From: Coriaria nepalensis
Lineage: Eukaryota > Streptophyta > Magnoliopsida > Cucurbitales > Coriariaceae
Assembly: GCA_027186245.1 (NCBI GenBank)
Contig: CP114485.1
Location: 8,584,001 to 8,648,000 of the forward strand
DNA: 64,000 bases
Direction: 5' to 3'
The number at the start of each line of letters is the position of its first letter. The stretch's first letter is position 1. The notes beneath the pieces are model-generated. The model was not told where the DNA came from. It searched no databases and saw only the letters and a program-made list of their open reading frames with translations. Below, one piece after another: positions 1 through 12,317 of the stretch. Position numbers and translations under genes: made by a program.

Positions 1-590
1 GTTACCTCTCTATGGTCTCGGACTTAGAATTCTTCAATAATTATCCGTAAGGTCAAGTAGTATATAAGAGAACTATAAAATATATAAATAAGGACGATCT
101 CGAAAAAAAGGGTGAGATTGTTACTTGAAGAAGTGATGGCAAGGAAAAGACTATGGGTTTATAGGGTTTTCTGTATGCTTTCCAAGTAAATACTACTCTC
201 AATTAAACTTAATTAAATAATATGTTTCTAATATGTTAACCAATTATGTCTTTGCTAATGTTTTTTAAATTACATTACAGGTATGGGTTTTTGAAGCTAT
301 TACTAGCCTTGGAAATGAATTTGGGTTTTGTTTGGAAAAAACGGTTAGACCATGAATCCTTAATTGGGGAACAAAAAAATTGGAGCATGTAAATATGTTT
401 GTACTGTCATGCAAGAAGATCAACGAGACTTTGGATAAAATAAAAGTTTGTTAGCGTTTATGGTTATTTTTTTTTAATTTTTTTTTTGTCATTGTGGAGT
501 ATATATGACTTTTACTAAATCTAAGTAAATATATAGATAATAATGCATGAAATGGTAAGACCATTAATGGAAGAGAAAGCTAAGTCTTAT
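1..590. other. AT-rich stretch, no gene seen
   Basis: I see no supported coding region or RNA gene here. Homopolymer T runs (around 468-487) and short AT-rich tracts dominate. It probably belongs to the left part of the transposon remnant that begins just downstream, but no terminal repeat could be recognised. Confidence 0.4.
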
Positions 591-1111
591 ATAAGCATTG
601 TCTCTTTCAGCGATGAGGAGGATGATATAATCATCGATTGTGTAAGGGCGGGCCGCATTAGATCACCCGGTGGAGCAAGAGGAAGATGTTCAACAAGATA
701 ATATATTTAGAGATGAGGTGGAAGAAGAGGGTAGGGAAGAGGATATTCGGGTGGTTGCGGAGGAGCACGAGGGAGCATAAGCGATGACCTCCACCTTTAC
801 CGAAAAGAAGAAGAAGAAATAGCAGCAGCAACAAAAGACATTTGATTGGTGAGCTGCAAGAGTTCATCCATAGAATCGAAGGGAAATTTGACGAACTTGG
901 TGAAAGAGTGGGGGAACTCGGGCATAGGTTAGGGGGCCTTGAGCACACTTTAAGCGAGAGATTGAGGGGGTTGGAGCATGCTGCTGAGGCGATCAGTCAG
1001 AAATTAGATCGTTAGGTCTACTAGCCCTTTAGTGAAGACTATGACGGATGCTCACAGCAGGGCTCATTTAATCATGATTTTTTTTTCATGATGACCCAAT
1101 AAGTAATGGTT

Positions 1112-1530
1112 TTTAAAGACATCTTAACTACTTAATAATTTAAAATTGATTATCTATGATTTAAACTATGCAGGTGTGGATGCCCCTCCACAACCCATGG
1201 AGGTCCTAGAAAATGCACTTGCGGGTGACGTCCCGGTGCTTAGACCCGAACTCGGTAAGTTATTAATTTTTCTAATAAGTCTCATTTTATTTTTGATGTT
1301 AACTAATTATTTAATCTCTTAATAATTTTAAATTCATTATTCATGGTTTAAAGTATGCAAGTGTGGATGCCCCCCACTACCCATGGTGGTTTAAAAAATG
1401 CACCCATGGGTGATATTCTAGTGGCTAGACTCGAACCCAGTAAGTTATTAATTTTTTTAATAAGTCTCATTTTATTCTTGATGTTAACTAATTATTTTAT
1501 CCCTTAATAATTTAAAATTCATTATTCATG
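1112..1530 (+). repeat. Tandem duplication of an exon plus intron inside the Ulp1 element
   Basis: A unit of about 186 bp occurs twice. Each copy has an intron-like AT-rich part (TTAATAATTT... ATTCATTATTCATGGTTTAAA), then an exon-like part beginning GTGTGGATGCCCC (1172 and 1358), and then GTAAGTTATTAATTTTT with a good donor. A third, partial copy of the intron-like part follows at about 1440-1530. The exon part reads as a short proline/alanine-rich peptide. The copies are diverged, so the duplication is old. Confidence 0.7.
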
Positions 1531-1628
1531 GTTTAAATTAATGTTTTTGCTATATGTAGGGGGAGCTGCACATGGTGAAAGTCACGATATGGAGAGCAAC
1601 TCTACATATGTGACGTAACTCTACATAC

Positions 1629-1874
1629 GTGACGCCTGATAGCAAGCCCGGATCGCAGAAAAAGAGAAAGAGGAGTCGATATCTTGAGCTTCCATATTTA
1701 GATCCAGAGCATATTTGTAAATACCGGAAGCGTGATGCGTTGACGCTAGATCCATTTTGTGAACCCGATCAAGCGGCAAACAAAGCTATTAGGAAATTGG
1801 CCATTCAGAAAAATGCCCCGTGTGTCAATTTGTTAATTAGGGAGAAGCCGATAAAAGTTTTTTCAAAGAATTAA
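1629..1874 (+). pseudogene. Basic linker block of Ulp1-like transposon protein
   Basis: An 81-codon open stretch begins with a lysine/arginine-rich segment (KKRKRSR) followed by YLELPYLDPE and a moderately charged region. Basic linkers of this kind precede the C48 protease core in plant transposon-encoded Ulp1 proteins. It ends at a stop (1872-1874) about 300 bp before the next block. The assignment rests mainly on its position just upstream of the protease core, so it is less certain than that core. Confidence 0.45.
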
Positions 1875-2195
1875 AGACCATTAGAAATTGGTTGTGGAGT
1901 AAAATAAGACTTTTTTTTTCTATTATTTTATTAAATTTAATTTGTATATTTATATAGCTCATGAAAATATTGATAGCATATTAATGAAGCATTACTACTG
2001 ATTTAGAGGTGATACATAATGTTCCCTCAACTATTCTCTCTTCTTGAGAAAAAACCCATGGCAATTTCAGATGACTTCTTCAGCGCTACATTGTACGGAT
2101 GATGAAAGGTGCGTGGGGTTCAGATATTGATTTATTCTTAAGGTATATATTGAAACATAATATTATGGTGTTGTTAGCAAACTTGTTCTACTTTA

Positions 2196-2613
2196 ATGTC
2201 ATATATTACTTTTTCTCTTTCGGTGCACAAGGGGACAAGCGTAGGGGCAAGCGTCAATTGGGGAAATGTGCACACCGTGTACTTTCCTATCAATATTAGA
2301 TTTGTGCATTGGGTTGCTATTATTGTCAACCTCACTTCTTGGACGGTATATGTCATGGATTCAAAAGAAGACCTACCGGTAGTAGATGATAGCACTACTC
2401 ATGAACTGTGCTTGTATATTTTGCGCACAATTACCTCGAATCGTGGAGTATAATCAGAAGTTGATGATAAAGTACTACAAAATCGCAAGTCTGATGATTG
2501 TGGAGCATCCATTCAAACTTGAGAGACTCAACGTACCGCAAAATCGCAAGTCTGATGATTGTGGGGTATGGACTATTAAATGTATAGAGTTTCATATGAT
2601 CGAATTTCATTAG
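2196..2613 (+). pseudogene. Ulp1-like (C48) cysteine protease core, frameshifted
   Basis: The first frame (2196-2453) carries FVHWVAIIVNL, with the family's catalytic His in the HW pair, followed by YVMDS with the catalytic Asp. A second frame (2386-2613) carries NRKSDDCGVW with the catalytic Cys. His, Asp and Cys therefore occur in the right order and spacing, but in two frames separated by a stop at 2451, so the gene is broken. A 34-bp segment encoding the Cys box is present twice nearby (2472-2505 and 2533-2566). Ulp1 family enzymes cleave ubiquitin-like modifiers; the job of transposon copies is unknown. Confidence 0.75.
2472..2566 (+). repeat. Duplicated 34-bp catalytic-cysteine box
   Basis: The sequence CAAAATCGCAAGTCTGATGA with its flanks occurs at 2472-2505 and again at 2533-2566, with about three mismatches. 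The second copy encodes the Cys box of the Ulp1 core. The first copy would encode the same motif in another frame. Confidence 0.85.
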
Positions 2614-2802
2614 ATAATATAAATGATGATCATATCAAGCTGTATAGGCATAAGATGATGATAGACATTTATAGACATATGAGAGACTTGTAGTTACAAA
2701 CATTTATTGACATTTTTCTATACTTATCACAATAATAACTCATTTTAATATACTTATTATATGAAATTTAAAATTACAATAGTAATTGAAAATAACATAA
2801 CA

Positions 2803-5558
2803 TTATCCTGAAATACTTTTAATCGCCTTGATTCGCATGCTGTCGAAAATGATAATATTTATCGTATCCAGGTTGAGAGTAGTACATATTGCAGGAATTG
2901 ATTCTATAATATTGTTGCACCTGTGAGTAAAGATATTCTTCATTAGTTGGCCACTGTGATGGTTGATAAAACTACAAAAAAAGAATGTAAAAATTTTCAA
3001 ACGATACAAATAAAGATTGGGAACCTAGACTGGAATGCAAGTTTTTGAATACTAGACCGAGGTCTCGATCTAGGATTATAGACCGAGATTTTGATATGGG
3101 ATTGTAGACAAAGATTTTGATATGTGATTCCATAACGAGATCTCAATCTAGGATTCCACCAAAAACTAGAATTGGAATTCTCAGTATGGGATTCAAGATA
3201 GAGCCTCAATCTAAGATTCCAAATTAAGTGCTCAAATTGGGATTCCAGACCAAGGTGCTTGATTCTCGGTATGGAAGTCCAGACCGAGAACTCAATTTAG
3301 AGTTCCCGATCTGAGATCTCAGTCTGGGAACTGGATCTAGGCTCCTAGTCTGGGATATCAGACCGGCACTAGATCTGAGTTCTCGGTCTAGGATTCTAGA
3401 ATGGTCAAAGGGTCAAACAAAATTATAGATAATGTTATAGATAATAACTTAGGATCATCTTATACATGTGGTTCCCGAGCTGCTGATTGGGGTTGGACAC
3501 TCAAGCCTTCACCTTGTTGGGATGACAACCTACGACCACCCGTCGTCTTACATCTACCATGTGAAGGTTTTGTATGCTAGAGGACGCTCTTCATTCATTT
3601 GTTTCCCCGCTAGCTTGCCTCTCATTCTTTAAATCCTCCTAGAACTACTCAAGAGAAAAAACAATGAATATGTCAGAAGCATGTACATTCCTCCACATTT
3701 AAACAAAGGTTGACATTTTCTAATCGATCTGACAAGATACCATGAACGTCAATAATGGTAGGCCATGTTTCTAGCTCCACACCAAATCTCTCAAATGTTC
3801 ATGTGATGATGATGTGGAAGACTCCGTAAATCCTTCTTTCTCGTACCTTTCTTGTCCATCTATTGAGTATATATGCTTCTGGTATTTCATAGTAATTAAG
3901 TTGTTTAAGTTTCCAAATAATATGGGCATAGGGAATGCCTACATATTCAAAAAATTTCCACGTGCATTGATGAAACAATCATGATATGAGCTATTGCTAT
4001 GATAGTGCAACAATACTTGCTCACAACCTAAAAGCACACAGTAACCATCTTGATGTAACCAGTTCAACTTTCTCATCTCCTCGTTGAAATATTCGTAAAT
4101 TTTTATTGTATATACTTTGCACCCATGTATGGAGAATGGGCCATTCACTTTTTCAATGACCACATTGTTCTTCATTGTAAAATCTAACTGTATCTCTTTA
4201 TACTGAAGGTCATCCACAAATGCTTTAAACCTATTTAGGAATCAGTCTATATTCATGTCCGACTTCAAAAAATGATGTAGGTACGTGTTGAAGCTTTCAC
4301 TTAATTGTGTCGTCCTTCTACCAGCATAAAAAACATTTCTCACATATGTCGATGCCCACTTGTGACGCCTCTCGTATATTCTTTGTAACCTTGAATTCTC
4401 ATGAAGATCATATGAATCTAGCATCTTAGACTATTTAGTTTCAAAATCATCCACTTCGCTACTGAAAATGAGCCTATTCCAATCTTTCTTGAAAGACTTA
4501 TTCTGCATAAGCACATCAATATTGTTTATGGAATTTTGAGAGATATGTCACACATAAAAAAAGTGATGTGTGTCCGGCAAAATGGTGGGAATTGCAGAAG
4601 ACATATCTGCATCTTCATCAATGAATAGAGATATCAGTGCCTTGCCTCCTATACACTAAACAAATGTATGAAACAACCACTGGAACATCTATGTCATCTC
4701 ATCAAAAAGCAGATAAGCCCCAAAAAATGGTTCTCTCCTTGTGGTGGTTCAATCCCACAAATGCATCTAACGGTCGATGTTTATCATTCATTCGATAGGT
4801 TGTATTGAAAGAGACAAAGTCTCCAAAAAGTGCATAGTCACGCTACATTGCATGGTCAGCCCAAAATATATTTGGCAATTGCTCTTCCTCATCCATCTAG
4901 ACCTTTTCAAAAAATTATTAGTGATTCTTGTGCTCAATTCCAAACCAGTTGTATTGGACAGTGGCAACCCCCCCTTGGTCTATGACTTGACTCTGTCGAC
5001 CGGTTAAATAATTTTTTAGGTCTCTACGAGTGTAACCCATGTTATCTATTTCACAAGCCAAAGCCGTCATCAGATCATACACCTGCTTCAGGCGAATTCT
5101 GACTTTATCAGCTGCCTCAATCTCAAGACGCTGCTCTTGAGTTATTTTTCTTTACGAAAGGAGTATGTGCCTTTTTTATAGTGTCATCAACTCGTGGTTG
5201 TGCGATGGGTTCCACCCATAAATATAGTACATCGAATCTTGTTGATGCTGAAGAATGAAATATGCAGCACAACCACACATTTTTTCAGGTCTGTCATTCT
5301 TCACCTTTGTTAGAAGATTTTTGGCAGGATTTCGTTTCTCTTCCTTGTTACATTGAATTTTTTACTTGTCACTATAGTGGTACCCTTGCATATACGTCTG
5401 TCTTCGCTGCGAATGCTAAACCCAACCTCTTTTGCATAACTATTATACCAATTATAGGCATGGTCAACACATTTGAACTCTAAGTCGTATACGTTAACTA
5501 AAGACCCATCATCCGCTTTTGGAAATCCTAGACCAAGTCCCTTTAACTGAATTCCCAT
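2803..5558 (-). pseudogene. FAR1/FRS-type MULE transposase, decayed
   Basis: Minus-strand blocks appear in FAR1-related order. A FAR1-like DNA-binding domain at 5558-5310 has HAYNWYNSYAKEVGFSIR. A MULE transposase C-terminal block at 4424-4242 has the hallmark WASTYVRNVFYAGRRTTQLSES. A further block lies at 4217-3939, and tail-like sequence continues to about 3430 and possibly 2803. Stops and frameshifts interrupt it throughout. FAR1/FRS transcription factors descend from such transposases, but the damage and the flanking repeats argue for a dead transposon here. It is convergent with the Ulp1-like gene upstream, so both may belong to one large composite element. Confidence 0.75.
3038..3412. 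repeat. Degenerate tandem array of GACCGAGA/TCTCGGTCT motifs (left)
   Basis: About a dozen degenerate units of roughly 30 bp resemble TTCCAGACCGAGAACTC or its complement CTCGGTCTGGGATTC. Both orientations are mixed, so the array can fold on itself. It lies at the downstream edge of the FRS transposase body. A second array of the same type (5555-6050) lies at its upstream edge, so the two bracket the transposase. Confidence 0.75.
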
Positions 5559-6050
5559 TTTGAAATCCCATACTGAGAACTCAGATCGTGTTCTCGGTCT
5601 AATATCCTAGACTGCGAACTCGGATTGAGATTTCAGTCTGAAATCCTGATTAGAAATCTAAATTAAGTTCACAGTTTGGAATCCCAGACCGAGAATTCTA
5701 GATCGAGTATCTCAGTCTGGAATCCCAGTTCAAGCACTCGGTCTATAATCCCATATCGAGACTCGATCTTGAATCCCAGACCAAGAAATCCATTTTGAGT
5801 TTTTGGTCTGAAATCCCTATTCTCGGTATGGGAAGGAATAAGAAGATTTCGGTCTGGGAAGCAAGATGAAGAACTCGGTCTGTGAAGAAAGAAATTGAAA
5901 TCGTCTGGAAAAGGTAAAAGGTATCCGTTTGGGAAGGATGAACGTGAGCTCGGTCTGGGAATGAAAAAATTGAAATGGTATAGGAAATGTTAAAGATATC
6001 GGTCTGCATGTAAATATCGGTATGTAAAGGAGCTCGGTCTATAGGAAAAT
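5555..6050. repeat. Degenerate tandem array of GACCGAGA/TCTCGGTCT motifs (right)
   Basis: Units such as AATCCCAGACCGAGAATTCT and ACTCGGTCTGGGAAG repeat with substitutions over about 500 bp. They are the same motif family as the array at 3038-3412. Open reading frames in this stretch are by-products of the repeat. Confidence 0.75.
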
Positions 6051-6986
6051 AAAAAGTGATTTTATAAAAGTCTTGAAAAAGTGAAAAGAAGTTGCGTTGA
6101 AAGAAAAAACGAGCCTCATTTAAATTATTTTCACGTGACATGTATTTTAACTATTTAATCTATAAAAACGGCCGAAATTTATATATATTAATAGACTGAG
6201 ATGCAGAAACAAGGACTAAATCTGAGTCCATCTGAAATGCACAGCCTCATCTCCCTCCTTGCTTTCAATGCTAATTAATTAAAAAAGGCTCCATAATAAT
6301 TGGGCCAAATTGAACACAGATGGTGCTGCTAAGGAAGCCCCATAAGTGCTGTTGGGGGTGGGGTTCTTCACAACAGTAATGGTGTAATTAGATGGGTGGT
6401 TTTGCTACGAGGATTATTAGAATATGAGATAGATTATTCCAAGCATTAAGGTATGATCTCTATTTTGATTGGAACAAGAGCATTTATGATTATTAGAATG
6501 TGAGATAGATGCACTTTTCATTGTGGAAATTTTATAAGGTACATTCTCTATAAATAAGCCGTAAGGGTTCATTATTAGAGATATTAAAAATTGTTATAAA
6601 AAGAATTAGATTTATAATTACTAGGTATATCTAGAAAGGATTCAGCGTAGGGATATTCTAACAGTTTTTGGAGTCAATTGTTCCAACATGAGCATAATTT
6701 TTTTTGAGAATCCTCCTAAATTTATTTTAGATGCTTTATTAGTTGATGCTCCTGGTGTTCCTTCTGAGCCAATTTTCTTTCCTTTATTTTTCCTTTTAAG
6801 GATCAATTTGATCCAATAAAAAAAAAAAGAGACCAAAATAAGAAAAATGGGAAAGTAAAGAGTCTAGAATTATAATTTAGCTTTCTAGTAAATTAAGCAT
6901 AATAACATCACATAATTATACACATATTTAGTAGAGTAAAACTGTAAAATGCTTATGACCCTAGAATTTGAACCAAAAGATTCAAA
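6051..6986. other. Intergenic region upstream of PDIL5-1
   Basis: No gene is supported here. It contains AT-rich sequence and scattered open stretches without recognisable domains. The PDIL5-1 promoter should lie in its last few hundred bases; no unambiguous TATA box was chosen. Confidence 0.4.
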
Positions 6987-7019
6987 TTCTATTCCGGCGA
7001 TTGCTTGCTTCACTTCTCG

Positions 7020-7278
7020 TCTGTCTATTCTGCAAAATACGAATCGGAAGCCTCGTCTCTGTCGCCATCTTCGACGCTTCGATTAGTACGCTCTGTTGCT
7101 ACCGCTTTTGTCTCTCTATTGTTTCTCATATGAAGGTCGGTGATCTCAGCTCTGATTCAAATTAAGTTCAATGCATTGTTCGTATTGTAGAGATTGGTTC
7201 TGATTCTCGCATCTAGGAAAATGAGAACATAGTTTTCTTTAATTTCCGTTCGAGATCTTCTTGAAATCTGCTTTTGAT
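7020..7278 (+). repeat. Shared 5'-leader module, PDIL5-1 copy
   Basis: This segment matches the reverse complement of 18114-18338. Block 7020-7114 pairs with 18338-18244 (about 11 mismatches in 95 by hand count). Block 7148-7278 pairs with 18243-18114 (roughly 12 differences in about 130). The left copy has 33 extra bases between the blocks (7115-7147). Weaker similarity extends upstream to about 6990. It lies just upstream of the PDIL5-1 start codon and is best read as the promoter-proximal or 5' untranslated part of that gene. A short open frame in it does not show synonymous-biased conservation between the copies. Confidence 0.9.
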
Positions 7279-7570
7279 CTCGTGGAATGGGACCATCGTT
7301 GATTTACGGGTTGCAATTTTTCCCAGTTCGTTTGATTTTTGGAGATTTTTTTTTTCTTTTCGCTTTTTGCGTTTAAGGCTTAAATAGTTGTAACCGTTTG
7401 ATTGCTTCATATCCGTCATTGTTTATTTTTAATTTAGGTTAAATTGGTTAATAGATACCAAAAATTCTCTTACGTGATGATTTTCCCTTCTCGATGCAGG
7501 TGTTTCTGATGTAATTTGTTGAGAAACAACTTTCCTGTTATAGATCAGCTTAGAATCACAGAGATCGGCT

Positions 7571-9706
7571 ATGAAAACCAACAGCACTTCGTTTTTTCTT
7601 CTATCATTGCTTTTTGTAATCAGCCTAACAAATCACACCAAAGCTGAAGTCATAACCCTAACTGCTGACACCTTCTCCGACAAGGTTACAGGAAAAACCT
7701 TGCATTGATTATTTATGTCCCTTAGACCCGATTATCTATCTAGCTTACTTGATTTGTTTTTGTTATTCTATATAAACTTCTTGTGTAATTCAATATTACA
7801 GTTCAAAGTTTAAATTACTATTTGGTGTGGCCACTCATGAATTTTGGTTATTTTATTTTGTTTTCTGAATTCCCGGCTGGATTTCGTCCAGTTTTGGTGG
7901 TGTTGAAACATTCATATGAATTCATTTTGAATTATTTTAGCAGCTTTATTGAAGCATTTTTCCATGTTCTTTGTTTGCTATGATTGTCTCAAATCAGTTT
8001 TTGGAAAATTAACGTAGATCTCTTTAGTTCCTGTTTACAGAGTCTTCTAGTCAATCAGTATCCACTGTTTTCTATGTAATTCTTGCTTTAGTTTCTGTGC
8101 CAATTAAATTATGTTCTTCCATTAGTGTAAAAGAGAACCATTTGGTAGAGGTAGAGTGAAAAGGAAAGAACACCCACTAGGAATAAAAGTATTTTATTTT
8201 CCCAGAACAAAATCTTACTTTTAATTTGTTGGAGATATTTTTTTGTTTCAGGTAAAGGAAAGGGACACTGCATGGTTTGTGAAATTCTGTGTTCCTTGGT
8301 GTAAGCATTGGTAAGTATTGCCTGTGGTATCTTTTTATTGAGTTCACAAATCTGTTATGCCTATTGTTTGTTTACTAGATCACATGGATTGATTTTAGTA
8401 AGAAGTTGGGGTCATTCTGGGAGGACCTGGGAAAGGAAATGGAAGGTGAGGATGAAATAGAAATCGGAGAGGTTGATTGTGGTTCCAGTAGGTCAGTATG
8501 TTCTGAAGTTCATATTCATTCATATCCAACATTTAAGCTCTTTTATGAGGGAGAAGAAGTGGCAAAGTATCAAGGTAAATAAGCTTTTTCGTTCCCCTTC
8601 CCCATAGGCCTACTAAATGCTTTGTGTATTTAATTCCTGTGCTCACAAGAACTGCAATTGACAATTATATATATTTTTTTCTATATGTAAAACAGCTTAA
8701 TTCTATGCATTATAGCAATACAACTATAAAAGTAGAGGTTACATACGATATAGGAACAAAATAAATTATAAGAGTGAGTTGTTTTCGCTCGTGAACTTTT
8801 TGAAACTTGAAGCTATTTACCATAAAGCCATGCTTTAGATCATATAAAGTCTTTCATATCTAAAATGTAACTAGAAGTTCCTAGTGACATTGTTTCGCAA
8901 GCTAATCCAGTAATGTGCTTTTGGGGGCCATCCCATCAGCGCTAAAATTTGTAGCATATAAAGTTGGATGATGATTGGAAGGCAATCGAAGGAATCCTTT
9001 TTGTTGAATACTTTAGACACTACTTTTAGAAAGGAAATGGTTTGTTGGCAAGGTTTGCATTGTTAGCGTGGATCAGCTGCTCTGACAAGCATAATAAGCC
9101 TTTAGTTGTTTCTAAAACGAAATCCTTTGGACATGTGTCCTAACATGGTTTTTTGGTAAAATTCTGCAGGGTTAGCTGTGGTTCGTAGTTTTTGGGCAAT
9201 TTTATTAAACATCACATTAGCTACTCCTTGGTGTTATCAATTTTCACAAATTAGATGGGTATAAAAGTATCAATGTCCTGTTCGAGTCAACTTGGACTAT
9301 TGCTCCACTATATAATGTCCATGTGCTTGTTATACTCTTCCTTTCATTTCCCGACTAAAACAGCAAACTAGAAATCAAAATCCCCTCTAATACTTGTTAA
9401 TAAATATTATTGTCAGCCGTCTTCCTTCACATGTAGACCAAATTTTGTTTTGTCCATAACTGCTTCTTCTGCTTCTTATAGAAAAAATAAAATTTACAAT
9501 TAGTTATTTAAGATGCCTAGGTTTATTTGATACACAAAATGCTCTTTCAATAAGGAGACGTGATTTAATGCCAACTCGTAGTTAAACTTTTTACTCTATG
9601 CTGATGATTAGGGACAAGGGACGTTGAATCTCTAAAAAAATTTGCTCTAGAAGAAGCTGAAAAGGCGGCAACAAAAGCACGGTTGGACAGTGATAAAGAG
9701 TTGTGA
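7571..9706 (+). CDS. PDIL5-1: Protein disulfide isomerase-like 5-1
   Basis: Four coding exons: 7571-7684, 8252-8310, 8399-8574 and 9612-9706, giving 147 residues, the usual length of plant PDIL5-1. All introns are GT-AG. Residues 1-25 form a signal peptide (SFFLLSLLFVISL core). A single thioredoxin domain follows, with the redox motif CKHC at residues 55-58 inside FCVPWCKHC, and the cis-proline region SYPTFKLFYEG. The C-terminus DKEL resembles an ER-retention signal. The product should catalyse disulfide exchange in the ER lumen. The start is the first ATG in frame with the signal peptide. A leader intron probably ends at the acceptor GATGCAG (7499); its donor is uncertain. The gene's 5' end shares a duplicated module with TAM41, which faces it tail to tail. 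Confidence 0.95.
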
Positions 9707-12317
9707 AAATTTGTGTCTTCGACTTCACTTGGTCTTTTTGATGGGATTTTCCTGGAAGGTTTGGTGGATTCAAACTCTATCCAACGATGATCTTTTTTCA
9801 TATGTCTCGAGGGAAAATACGTTTTTGCAATTCCAATATTCCATTTGTGATGTTGCTTGACATGAATTTGTTACTTCCTAGTGTTAGCCGGAGCTGAACA
9901 GAACCTATTAGTAGAAATTCCCTTATATTGTCTTGTGATATATTTAAGATCAAACAAATTGACAATTTTGTAAGAACAACTTTCCCAGTTTTTTTATTTT
10001 TATTTTTGCCTCTTCTCATCTGTTTCACTAGACATAGCAAAACTGATTAGACCTACTAACAAGAATGAGATAAAAGAAGAAATGGAGGTATTGATTTTCA
10101 GTTCTTCTCCAAGTTGTGTATTTCTATTGGGAAACTTGTATTTTCTCAATTTGGAAACTCTATGTCGCATTTCTCAATTTGAATTTTCTATTTTGAAAGC
10201 TAACGCCAACATTGTTGACACCCAGTCAAAATCGACAAAGAGAAAGTCCAAATATCAACTGGACAATTAAACCTTTTGTTAAGAAAGCTCCCAGTAAAGA
10301 AACTTCCATTGGAAAAGTATGCAGTGGCTGCCTCGTGGTCAATTGAAAATTGAGATTCTAGGTTAGATTAAGATTTAAATTTGGAACCTTTTTATATAGA
10401 ATATATTAATAATTTTTTTAACGTTATTGTAATATTAATAATTACTTTTTACCTTTCTACTCCATTACTTTTTACCTGTGTCCCAAATTTTCAAGGAAAC
10501 GTGTAAAAGGAACAATTTCTTTTTTTTTTTTTTAATTATTTTTTCAGGTTTTTCTGTTAACACAGTAATATCAAGAATAATATAGGTTATTTTCTTTTTC
10601 CCTTTCAACAATTTTATGTAAATATATATTACAAATATTTGGGATGTTTTTATTATGAGTTCTAGACCATTGCCTTTCCTACTTTAAAAAAAGCCGGCAC
10701 GGGAAGTACATGTGATGGCGGAGACGGAAAGAGAGAGGGAGAGAATCGGATAGGGGGATGGTACCGGAGATCGGCGGCATTCAAGGGGAGATGAGAAAGG
10801 TTAGAGGGAATAAAGTTTTTTTTTTTTATCTGCCCGCTCAAAATTCATGGGTAAATTATCCGCTCATTAATTCCAAGACAGTTACACAAATACGGATAAT
10901 CATGCACATCCTTACTATTTAGCTATGGATGCTAAATGATAAAATCCTAAAATGCATCAAAATGAATCTAAAGAAACTGGATTTAATCACAAAAGCTTGT
11001 ATCTTACTATTAAATTATGAATTCTAAATTTACTGTAAAAAAAAAAAAACTGATCAAAAGTTATGAGAGAATTTTAGACAGTATCATTTCAATAAATGAT
11101 GAGAGATACCGTACAAAGCTATAGAAACACTAGGCAACAAATCCTATACAACATTGTTGAAAAATCCAAATTGGTACAACAGAAAACATATGGGTAAAAA
11201 TTTCAGACATTATAAAATATATGCACATAATATTATGATTATAATTACTTCTTATACATCATACAATACATACACCATCTTATTTCATCCACTAGACTGA
11301 CCATTTGAACTTGTAGACTTGACCACTCAATCAAGGGCACCTGACTTAGAAAAATCATTGCACAAGTACGAAGCTTGACGCTTTTACTAAGGAATGAGAA
11401 AATAAGAAGGATCAACTTCTCTCTTCTGCCCCCCCCCCTCCCCCCATGAAGCAACTTCTCTTTGCCGCCACCCTACAAGTTGTGGTGGTCCTCCATGCGA
11501 AAAAGAAGAGTCCGGATACAAATTGGCTAAGTTGAATAGGTGACCGAAGTCAAATCGTATTGTTGAGTCCGACACCATCATCGGATCAGTCGGATATAGT
11601 GCAAAATACCATCTTTTGTTATGATGTATTTTTAGCATGGAAGACTTTTATTTATACGAGAAATTCTTGGATAGACTGTATTTACAATAAACCAATTTAT
11701 CTCAAACTACACACAGGCTTGATATGATATATGAGGTAATAATGTGAAAATGACATTTGCAATTGAAATGAATCGATTTACTATAAATACGATTTACGCA
11801 AGAATTTCTCTATTTATATAGAGCACCAAATACAAAACTAAATGACAACAAAGAATATATCATTTCCATTGTCTGCTCGTCACCCTAAAGGGATCGAAAA
11901 AAAGAAAAAGATAAACAAAAGTTTTAATGTCTACTCCATGTACGATATGAGATTTTTTTTGGCCAAATGTATGATATGAGATCAAAACTTGCTTTTATCA
12001 TCAACCTGAATAAGTTCTTGTACGGACCGGGAATACATAACCATACTCTCGACAAATAACATTCCACATAAAGCAGAGAAAACTTGGAAGTACTAAAAAA
12101 ACAACCTTCTCTATTCTTCCTTGATGTTTCCTCATTGAACCTAAAGTATGTTGCTTCCTACCAAAACAAACTTGTTCAAGTTTAGGCAAATGGAGACCCC
12201 ACCCACCATAGTTAATAAACCAGGCAGGCAAATCACGTGCATCAATTAGATCAGGAATCTGGAAACAACGCATCCTTGGTATTAGAACTGCAGAAGTGTA
12301 AGAAGATTAACGACCTG
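9707..12317. other. Tail-to-tail intergenic region between PDIL5-1 and TAM41
   Basis: This region holds the 3' ends of the two convergent genes and AT-rich spacer. A purine-rich patch lies at 10721-10805. A minus-strand open stretch at 11638-11387 (WYFALYPTDPMMVSD and onward) has no domain I recognise, and one at 12273-12001 lies in the expected TAM41 3' untranslated region. I found no gene I can support. Confidence 0.5.

Larger units (their letters stand above)
590..2640 (+). mobile_element. Degraded Mutator-type element carrying a Ulp1-like protease gene
   Basis: The plus strand holds several short coding-like blocks in the order expected of plant transposon-borne Ulp1 (C48 cysteine protease) genes: an acidic, glutamate-rich region (about 600-1010), repeated short exons (1172-1441), a basic block (KKRKRSRYLELPY, 1629-1874) and the protease core (2196-2613). 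Stops and frame changes separate the blocks, so this is not an intact gene. Captured Ulp1-like proteases are known from plant MULEs of the Kaonashi type. No terminal inverted repeat was found, so the element's limits are approximate. Confidence 0.6.

Noticed and set aside
12001..12273. 90-codon minus-strand open frame just after the TAM41 stop
   Set aside because: No recognisable domain; it lies in the expected 3' untranslated region.
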